A stretch of DNA of 11,749 nt. Source: Anaerolineales bacterium (GTDB lineage: Bacteria > Chloroflexota > Anaerolineae > 4572-78 > J111). The notes below the pieces were generated by a model. It was not told where the DNA came from, searched no databases, and saw only the letters and a list, made by a program, of their open reading frames with translations. The stretch covers positions 1 to 11,749 of the forward strand of contig JAAUSP010000202.1 in assembly GCA_012032575.1 (NCBI GenBank). Direction: 5' to 3'. Below are positions 7,290 through 11,749 of the stretch, in pieces. The translations under genes and the position numbers were made by a program. How positions within the stretch are numbered: position 1 is the stretch's first letter; each line of letters opens with the position of its first letter.

Positions 7290-7301
7290 ACGTTTAACGT
7301 C
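7203..7301. repeat. ACGTT repeat array spanning two convergent gene ends (locus C)
   Basis: ACGTT (once ATGTT) recurs at 7203, 7210, 7218, 7225, 7233 and 7240, and again at 7267, 7275, 7282, 7290 and (ACGT) 7297. Spacing alternates 7 and 8 bp, a 15-bp double unit. As AACGTT is its own reverse complement, the two blocks can pair around a 22-bp centre (CTGCGACCCGCTTTGAGCCTCA). The array covers the stop codon of the permease (7287-7289) and ends at the stop codon of the phosphofructokinase gene on the other strand (7302-7300). Confidence 0.9.
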
Positions 7302-8421
7302 AATCCCCCATACACGTCCCCAGTCGGCGGGCGCTGTCGAGCCAGGGATGGTCGAGGGGAACGGTTTTACGCTTGCCAACCACTTCTTCCAACGGGACCG
7401 GCTCAGCGCCTTCGCCACGCGCGGCTACCATTACCCCGGAGACGCCATCATTGATCAAACCGGCGCAGGCCGTTCCCAAGCGAGACGCCAGCAGCCGGTC
7501 CATCGCCGAAGGCGTGCCGCCCCGTTGGACATGGCCCAGGATCGTGACCCGTGACTCCAGGCCGGTCAGTTCTTCCAACTGCTGTGACAGGCGGAGAGTC
7601 CCGTTGGCCTGCCGGTTGACAATCTCAGCCAGTTCGGCCGAGGCTTTTTTCTTTTCCTTCTTCTTTTTAGCGTTGACTTTCTTTTCCTCGGCTGCCCCAA
7701 TCAAGGCTGCATCTTCTCTGGATTTAGCTCCCTCGGAAATGGCGATGATGCTGAAGCCTTTATCGCTGTGGCTGCGGCGGCGAATCGCTTCGGCCACTTT
7801 GTTGATGTCGTAGGGAATTTCGGGGATCAAAATCACATCGGCCCCCCCGGCGATACCCGCGCCCAGAGCCAGCCAGCCGGCATTGTGCCCCATCAACTCG
7901 ACGATAATAATGCGGTGGTGGCTGTGGGCGGTGCTGTGCAGCCGGTCAATGGCTTCGGTGGCGATGCCCAGGGCGGTATCAAACCCAAAGGTGATATCGG
8001 TTTTGGCCACATCGTTGTCAATGGTTTTGGGCAGGGTGATGACGTTCAGCCCCTTTTTCAACAGGGTCAGCGCGTTTTTCTGGGTTCCGCCGCCGCCCAG
8101 GCAGACCAGGGCATCGAGCTGGTGTTTGCGGTAATTTTCTACCATCAAATCGGTCATGTCCAGCATTTGCCCGCCCATCGGCATTTTTTCAGGCTTGTCG
8201 CGGCTGGTCCCCAGAATGGTCCCGCCAATGGTCAAAATGCCGGCCAGAGCCAGGCCGTTCAGACGGACCGTTCGATTTTCCATCAGGCCCCGGAAGCCAT
8301 CCTGAAAACCGATCACCTGCATGCCAAATGAGTTTTGGGCAGCTTTCCCAATGCCGCGAATAGCGGCGTTCAGGCCGGGGCTGTCACCCCCGGCAGTCAA
8401 AATACCGATAAATTTGGTCAT
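7300..8421 (-). CDS. 6-phosphofructokinase
   Basis: A 373-residue phosphofructokinase that phosphorylates fructose 6-phosphate to the 1,6-bisphosphate in glycolysis. Motifs: [13 protein letters not shown] (11-23), GGGGT (109-113), PKTIDND (131-137, D135 as the expected catalytic base), MGHNAGWLA (177-185), [10 protein letters not shown] and [13 protein letters not shown] (297-309). The TIDND motif is preceded by K as in PPi-dependent and mixed-type enzymes, while the residue matching E. coli G104 is G, which favours ATP; so ATP use is inferred, not certain. The residue matching E. coli D103 is also G. A lysine-rich stretch at 247-260 ([12 protein letters not shown] region) lies in the variable loop before the last domain. 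Start: AGGAGG 5 bases before the ATG. It lies between transporter genes without obvious functional link, and a terminator plus array D separate it from the binding-protein gene upstream; I see no clear promoter of its own. Confidence 0.93.
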   Translation of the reverse strand: MTKFIGILTAGGDSPGLNAAIRGIGKAAQNSFGMQVIGFQDGFRGLMENRTVRLNGLALAGILTIGGTILGTSRDKPEKMPMGGQMLDMTDLMVENYRKHQLDALVCLGGGGTQKNALTLLKKGLNVITLPKTIDNDVAKTDITFGFDTALGIATEAIDRLHSTAHSHHRIIIVELMGHNAGWLALGAGIAGGADVILIPEIPYDINKVAEAIRRRSHSDKGFSIIAISEGAKSREDAALIGAAEEKKVNAKKKKEKKKASAELAEIVNRQANGTLRLSQQLEELTGLESRVTILGHVQRGGTPSAMDRLLASRLGTACAGLINDGVSGVMVAARGEGAEPVPLEEVVGKRKTVPLDHPWLDSARRLGTCMGD

Positions 8422-8440
8422 ACGATCCTCCTCAAAAATA

Positions 8441-8513
8441 GACGCGATGAGGCGTGAGGCGAGGATGCGGCTCGATTCTTCGCCTCATCGCGTCCTCGCA
8501 TCTTCGCCTCCTC
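8441..8513. repeat. Heptad repeat array with inverted arms (locus D)
   Basis: GACGCGATGAGGCG (8441-8454) is repeated exactly in inverted form at 8481-8494. Between and after them are related 7-bp units: GCGATGA, GGCGTGA, GGCGAGG (8444-8464) and, on the other strand, GAGGCGA, AGATGCG (8509-8496). The block lies about 20 bp upstream of the phosphofructokinase ATG, just before its ribosome binding site, and 8 bp from the terminator of the binding-protein gene. Confidence 0.85.
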
Positions 8514-8520
8514 TTCAAAA

Positions 8521-8556
8521 CAAAACCCTCAGTACCGGCTCGGTCTGAGGGTTTTG
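8521..8556 (-). terminator. Terminator of the betaine-binding protein gene
   Basis: Perfect 12-bp stem CAAAACCCTCAG (8521-8532) with 8545-8556, extended by ACCG/CGGT inside it around a GCT loop. Read on the minus strand it follows the binding-protein stop codon by about 40 bp and ends in TTTTGTTTTG. It should cut transcription between the binding protein and phosphofructokinase. Confidence 0.85.
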
Positions 8557-8595
8557 AAAAAGGTTAGTTAATTTTGCTGAACTGGATGAACGATC

Positions 8596-9615
8596 TCAGG
8601 GCAGCCAGGCCTTCCATTTGTCTTCATTCTTTCCCAGCCAGTCGCGGGCGGCTTCTTCGGCGCTTTTACCGTTGGTATCCACGTCGGCAATCATCGTCAC
8701 CTGGTCGTCGGTGGAGTAGTTCATTTTGGACAGGAATTGGTAGGCATCAGGGGCCTTGGTTTTCAGGTCGGCCCAGACGATTTTGAACAACACATCGGTC
8801 GGATAGTCGCAATCCACGCCGCCGGCTTCGGCTTTGGCGTAACAATCGGCGGAGTTTTCGGGCAGGGTCACGTTGGTCAAATCGTATTTGGCAAAAGCAG
8901 AGTGAGGTTTGTAGAAATAAATCAGGATGGGTTCTTTGCGGCTGTAAACACTGTCAACCGCTGCCAGAATGGACTGTTCAGAGCCGGCATAAACCACCTG
9001 AAAATTCAGGTCCAGGTTCTTAATAATTTGCTCGTCGTATTGAACCCAGCTTGGGTCGCCGCCCAAAAATTGGCCCTTATCGCCGGTTTCAGCCGTTTTA
9101 AACAGGGCCGCGTTCGCCGGGTCTTTAAAGCCTTCCCAGGTCGCCAACTCTGGATGTTCATCCAGCATATAGGTGGGAATGTACCAGCCAATCTTGCCGA
9201 CCACGCCCAGGTCGCCGGCCTTTTCAACCACCTTTTGATCGTCAATGTACTGCTTGACATTTTCGGCGTGTCCCGAAGGCCACACTTCCAGGCTGGCCGA
9301 CAGGTCGCCGGTAGCCAGGGCCGGCCATTGAGCGTTCTCATCAATGGTCACGTTTTCGACGGTGTAACCCAGTTGTTCTTGCAGCAAAATTTTGGCAACG
9401 GCCACATTGACCATTGAACCGGTCCAGGGATTTTCGGCCAGCTTGATGGTGATTTTATCACCGCTGGGGGCAGCCTGCTCGGCTTCTGCTTCAGCCGGTG
9501 CGGCTTCTTCTTTGGCCGGTTCTGCGGGTTGAGCGCCCCCGCAGGCGGCCAAAACCAGCACAGCCACAACCAGCAGCATGGTCAGAAACAGGCCCTTGAG
9601 ATACTTCTTGTTCAT
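8596..9615 (-). CDS. Glycine betaine-type ABC substrate-binding lipoprotein (OpuAC family)
   Basis: A 339-residue extracytoplasmic binding protein. Start at 9615 is chosen over an upstream in-frame start at 9717 because AAGGAGG lies 5 bases before it and a textbook lipoprotein signal follows: MNKK, a hydrophobic core, and lipobox LAAC with C25 as the lipidated residue. A Pro/Ala/Glu-rich linker (28-50) precedes the OpuAC-like domain, which begins at ITIKLAENPWTGS. Candidate cage aromatics are W74, W122 (LEVWPSG), W154/Y155 and W200. In the usual OpuAC motif T-P-H-W a tryptophan completes the cage; here it reads KPHS (246-249), so the tryptophan is replaced. C268 and C279 flank a short loop and may form a disulfide. 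It would serve the ATPase and permease at 3851-7289. It has its own strong promoter (9677-9705) facing the GntR gene. Substrate, betaine or another methylated amine, is inferred. Confidence 0.92.
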   Translation of the reverse strand: MNKKYLKGLFLTMLLVVAVLVLAACGGAQPAEPAKEEAAPAEAEAEQAAPSGDKITIKLAENPWTGSMVNVAVAKILLQEQLGYTVENVTIDENAQWPALATGDLSASLEVWPSGHAENVKQYIDDQKVVEKAGDLGVVGKIGWYIPTYMLDEHPELATWEGFKDPANAALFKTAETGDKGQFLGGDPSWVQYDEQIIKNLDLNFQVVYAGSEQSILAAVDSVYSRKEPILIYFYKPHSAFAKYDLTNVTLPENSADCYAKAEAGGVDCDYPTDVLFKIVWADLKTKAPDAYQFLSKMNYSTDDQVTMIADVDTNGKSAEEAARDWLGKNEDKWKAWLP

Positions 9616-9676
9616 CGTCTCCTCCTTAAGATAAATTATTAAAAATTGACCAATCAATTGCCCCTTAGCCAGGGCG

Positions 9677-9705
9677 AGTATAACACTGACCCCCACGACT
9701 GTCAA
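9677..9705 (-). promoter_or_regulatory. Promoter of the betaine-binding protein gene
   Basis: On the minus strand TTGACA (9705-9700), exactly 17 bp, then TATACT (9682-9677): nearly perfect sigma-70 boxes. Transcription would start near 9670, leaving a leader of about 55 nt. Confidence 0.85.
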
Positions 9706-9716
9706 ACAATTTGACA
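9700..9716. promoter_or_regulatory. Inverted repeat joining the two divergent -35 boxes
   Basis: TGTCAAA (9700-9706), CAA, TTTGACA (9710-9716) is a perfect 7-3-7 inverted repeat. Its arms are the -35 boxes of the binding-protein and regulator promoters, set back to back. It may be an operator through which one protein controls both genes, or only a by-product of two consensus -35 boxes facing each other. Confidence 0.5.
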
Positions 9717-9738
9717 TTCACCCGAATTCTACTATACT
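9711..9738 (+). promoter_or_regulatory. Promoter of the GntR regulator gene
   Basis: TTGACA (9711-9716), 16-bp spacer, TATACT (9733-9738). Start of transcription is expected near 9745, about 60 bases before the ATG. Confidence 0.8.
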
Positions 9739-9750
9739 CTGAGCCACTTC

Positions 9751-9767
9751 ATATATTACTAATATAT
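9751..9767. promoter_or_regulatory. Perfect 17-bp palindrome, candidate operator
   Basis: ATATATTA-C-TAATATAT is an exact 8-1-8 palindrome placed about 6-22 bases after the predicted start of the regulator transcript. This is a typical place for an autorepressor to bind. FCD-type GntR proteins bind short palindromes as dimers; the link to this regulator is inferred from position. Confidence 0.6.
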
Positions 9768-9805
9768 CAGCCCAGTCGCAAATTTAGAATAGTTTAGCTT
9801 TCACG

Positions 9806-10483
9806 ATGCTGCCTGCAACGCTGCTTACCGCTTCGCGCCAGCGGCGAGTCAATCACGACTCCCGCAGCGAAGCCGCCTACCGCATAATCAAAGAAAAAAT
9901 AGTTACCCTGGAGCTACCCCCAGCCTACTTGCTCAACGAAGCTGAGCTGATGACCGAATTGGGCCTGGGCCGTACCCCTGTGCGCGAGGCGCTGCAACGC
10001 CTGGCTCTGGAAAATTTGGTCATCATTTTACCCCGCCGGGGTACCATTGTGGCCGATTTGAACATGAGCGACCTCCAGAAAATCTTCGAAATGCGCCTCG
10101 AATTGGAAGTCTACACCGTCCGGCTGGCCGCCGGGCGGGCCACTCCGGCCCAGATAGCCGAAATGGAAGCGCTCCTGGCCCAGTCCGACGAAATCATCCG
10201 GCAGGGCGATCATTATCAATTAATCCACCTCGATCATCAAGCTCACCAACTGCTGGCTCAGGCCGCCCACAACGAATTCCTGGCCGAAACGCTGGAGCGC
10301 CTGTACACCCACGGACTGCGCCTGTGGTACATTTCGCTCCACAAAGTCAGCCGCCTATCAGAAGCCATTGCCGAACACCGGGATATTGTGGCCGCCGTCA
10401 AAGCGGGGGACAGCCAACGCGCCGCCGAAATCATGCGGATCCATGTCGCCGGCTTCCAAACCCAGTTAACTGCTGCATTGTAG
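9806..10483 (+). CDS. GntR-family transcriptional regulator, FCD (FadR-like) subfamily
   Basis: A 225-residue regulator. Residues about 20-85 form the GntR winged helix-turn-helix, with the strongly conserved ELGLGRTPVREALQRLALE recognition region and the wing LPRRGTIV. Residues about 90-218 form the all-helical FCD effector domain; D143, H147, H191 and H213 fit the metal-binding residues of that domain, which usually hold a metal ion that contacts a carboxylate ligand. The ATG at 9806 has no good ribosome binding site, and no other in-frame ATG, GTG or TTG is seen before the DNA-binding domain, so initiation may be weak. It is divergent from the betaine-binding protein and upstream of the MttB-like methyltransferase, so both are its likely targets. 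The ligand is not known; betaine or a product of its breakdown would fit. Confidence 0.92.
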   Translation: MLPATLLTASRQRRVNHDSRSEAAYRIIKEKIVTLELPPAYLLNEAELMTELGLGRTPVREALQRLALENLVIILPRRGTIVADLNMSDLQKIFEMRLELEVYTVRLAAGRATPAQIAEMEALLAQSDEIIRQGDHYQLIHLDHQAHQLLAQAAHNEFLAETLERLYTHGLRLWYISLHKVSRLSEAIAEHRDIVAAVKAGDSQRAAEIMRIHVAGFQTQLTAAL

Positions 10484-10485
10484 GA

Positions 10486-10563
10486 GGTTGAAGGTTACAA
10501 TGTAGCAAGGTTACAGGTTGTAGAATTACCCTGTCTACTGTCTACCGTCTACCGTCTACCATC
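10486..10563. repeat. Heptad repeat array with two unit types (locus E)
   Basis: First block GGTTGAA, GGTTACA, then ATGTAGCAA, then GGTTACA, GGTTGTA (10486-10522). After GAATTACCCTG, second block TCTACTG, TCTACCG, TCTACCG, TCTACCA, TCT (10534-10564). The second block read on the other strand (GGTAGAC units) resembles the first only partly. It fills the gap between the regulator stop and the ribosome binding site of the methyltransferase gene. Confidence 0.85.
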
Positions 10564-10580
10564 TTTATAAGGAGCATCCG

Positions 10581-10919
10581 ATGACTGATCGAGAACGTCG
10601 TTCGAGCCGCAGGGAGGAACGCCGGGCGCGGGCCGGAACCCAGACCGTGAGCGCGGTCAAACCGCTGGTCAACACCCTGCCCCTGACCGAAGTGCTGTCG
10701 CCCGAAGGCATCGAGGCCATTCACCGCGCCTCGATGCGGCTGCTGCAAGACCCCGGCATCCTGGTGATTGATTACCCCCCGCCCGCGAAACCTTTAAGGC
10801 CAACGGGGCCACAGTGGAAGGCGAGCTGGTGCGGATTGACGAAGACACCCTGCTGCATTTTGTCCGCCAGGCTCCGGCCACCTTTACCCAACTGGCCCGC
10901 AACCCGGCTAACAGCTTGA
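10581..10919 (+). CDS. MttB-superfamily methyltransferase, N-terminal part
   Basis: Start of a trimethylamine methyltransferase-family (MttB superfamily) protein. TAAGGAG lies 6 bases before the ATG. The first 30 residues are very arginine-rich (RRSSRREERRARAG), which is common in this family, followed by PLTEVLSPEGIEAIHRASMRLL, the family's first conserved helix, and PGILVIDYPP. Authentic sequence ends at about 10781; adding one base there gives YPPARETFKANGATVEGELVRI in the next frame. The remaining codons to the stop at 10919 are nonsense. The gene follows the GntR gene in the same direction with a 97-bp gap filled by array E. Confidence 0.85.
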   Translation: MTDRERRSSRREERRARAGTQTVSAVKPLVNTLPLTEVLSPEGIEAIHRASMRLLQDPGILVIDYPPPAKPLRPTGPQWKASWCGLTKTPCCILSARLRPPLPNWPATRLTA

Positions 10920-11650
10920 ACTTCGGTGGGCGGACAACTATTTTTGCGCCGGTTTATGGCCCGCCCTTTGTCGGGGATTACGAGCGGGGCCGCCGCGAGG
11001 CCACCATCGAAGATTTCCGTAACTTTGCCAAACTGACCTACATGGCCCAGCATCTTCATCACAACGGCGGCACCCTGGTTGAGCCAAATGATATTGACGT
11101 GAAAGAGCGCCACCTCGATATGCTGCTGGCCCACATCACCCTCAGCGATAAGTGCTTTATGGGCAGCGTCACCCACGCCGAAAATGCCCGCGATACCGTC
11201 ATCATGTCGGAAATTCTGTTTGGCGCGGAGGCCATTCGCCAAAATCCGGCCACCCTGTCGCTCATCAATGCCTCCAGTCCCCTCCGCTTCGATGACCGCA
11301 TGTTTGGCGCGCTGGAAGTGTATGCCAGAGCCAAACAAGCCGTGCTGGTCACACCGTTTCTTATCGCCGGGGCGATGTCGCCCAGCACGATGGCGGCCAC
11401 ACTGGCCCAGCAAAACGCCGAAGCCCTGTTCGGCATTTGCTATGCGCAGATGCTCAACCCCGGCACACCCTGCATTTACGGCTCGTTTCTGGCTAATATT
11501 GACATGCGCAGCGGTGCGCCTGCTTCGGCACCCCGAAAATGCCCTGGCCCTCTATGCCGGGGCGCAGATGGCTCGCCGCTACAACCTGCCCTATCGTTCC
11601 GGCGGCAACTTTACCGCCTCGCGCATTCCCGACGCCCAATCCGGCTATGA
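10814..11650 (+). CDS. MttB-superfamily methyltransferase, central part
   Basis: Main part of the barrel domain of the same protein; real sequence runs from about 10782 to 11523, so the GTG at 10814 is not a start. Family landmarks: APATFTQLARNP, GPPFVGDYERGRREATIEDF, HITLSDKCFMGSV, QAVLVTPFLIAGAMSPSTMAATLAQQNAEALFG and YGSFLANIDMRSGAPA. Members transfer a methyl group from a methylated amine (trimethylamine in pyrrolysine-containing MttB, glycine betaine in MtgB) to a corrinoid protein. The frame is lost at 11523-11524 and again at 11535; what follows to 11650 in this frame is nonsense. No corrinoid protein gene is in the window. Confidence 0.9.
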   Translation: MEGELVRIDEDTLLHFVRQAPATFTQLARNPANSLNFGGRTTIFAPVYGPPFVGDYERGRREATIEDFRNFAKLTYMAQHLHHNGGTLVEPNDIDVKERHLDMLLAHITLSDKCFMGSVTHAENARDTVIMSEILFGAEAIRQNPATLSLINASSPLRFDDRMFGALEVYARAKQAVLVTPFLIAGAMSPSTMAATLAQQNAEALFGICYAQMLNPGTPCIYGSFLANIDMRSGAPASAPRKCPGPLCRGADGSPLQPALSFRRQLYRLAHSRRPIRL

Positions 11651-11749
11651 GTCCGCCAGCACCTTCTGGCCGACCGTTCAGGCGGGGGTCAATTTTGTGT
11701 TGCACGCTGCCGGCTGGCTGGAAGGCGGGTCTATTGGCCGGGTAATTGA
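11535..11749 (+). CDS. MttB-superfamily methyltransferase, C-terminal part, cut by window end
   Basis: From 11535 the protein continues as ENALALYAGAQMARRYNLPY, RSGGNFTASRIPDAQSGYES, and AGVNFVLHAAGWLEGGSIGRVI up to the last base. In MttB of methanogens a pyrrolysine (TAG) lies in the region matching FTASRIPDAQ; here there is no TAG and serine appears at the likely equivalent place, so this belongs to the larger group without pyrrolysine. The short stretch 11524-11534 (F-G-T-P) sits in yet another frame. The gene is incomplete at the 3' end; roughly 100 or more residues are missing by comparison with the family. Confidence 0.85.

Noticed and set aside
9616..9717. N-terminal extension of the binding protein from an in-frame start at 9717.
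   Set aside because: It would put the signal peptide 34 residues inside the protein, and it lies across the promoter; the start at 9615 has a strong ribosome binding site.
316..10563. CRISPR array.
   Set aside because: The repeats are 7 bp long with no spacers of even length, sit singly in many gaps, and no cas gene is present.

Overview
The window looks like a piece of a moderately GC-rich, free-living bacterial genome, most likely a Chloroflexota (Anaerolineae-like) organism. That is inferred from the gene mix: a tungsten-type aldehyde oxidoreductase, an MttB-superfamily methyltransferase without pyrrolysine, a tandem betaine permease, an FCD-type GntR regulator and a lipoprotein binding protein. 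No rRNA or other strong taxonomic marker is present, so this is a lean and not a proof. Promoters are of plain sigma-70 type (TTGACA/TATACT) and most genes have clear AAGGAGG-type ribosome binding sites.

Layout. 1-255 (+): C-terminal end of an SH3b-domain protein, followed by a clean terminator. 316-450: a large palindromic element. 455-3201 (-): an operon of a YghZ/Gpr-type aldo-keto reductase (TTG start) and an aldehyde ferredoxin oxidoreductase-family protein broken by one frameshift. 3202-3850: about 650 bp of mostly non-coding DNA with promoters, small repeats and a probable relic of a LuxR/AfsR-type TPR gene. 3851-7289 (+): ProV/OpuAA-like ATPase plus a permease that, after repair of two frameshifts, is a single tandem-duplicated ProW-ProW protein. 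7300-8421 (-): 6-phosphofructokinase. 8596-9615 (-): OpuAC-like betaine-binding lipoprotein. 9616-9805: divergent control region with two near-consensus promoters and two palindromes. 9806-10483 (+): GntR/FCD regulator. 10581-11749 (+): MttB-superfamily methyltransferase, broken by three frameshifts and cut by the window end.

How the genes fit together. Binding protein, permease and ATPase would import a quaternary ammonium compound such as glycine betaine. The MttB-like enzyme is a candidate for transferring a methyl group from it to a corrinoid protein (not in the window), and the GntR protein, placed between the binding protein and the methyltransferase, is the obvious candidate regulator. 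This suggests catabolic use of a methylated amine and not only osmoprotection; it is inference from gene order.

Two window-wide patterns stand out. (1) Almost every non-operonic gene junction carries a short array of 7-bp-phased repeats (at one locus alternating 7/8 bp), usually with an inverted half. The heptad sequence differs at each locus but the architecture is the same. They resemble in style the STRR heptad repeats of cyanobacteria. One array is translated as the C-terminal tail of the permease. (2) There are six frameshifts, all explained by loss of one base and several fitting loss of one G from a GG pair, which points to sequence error more than to real gene decay.
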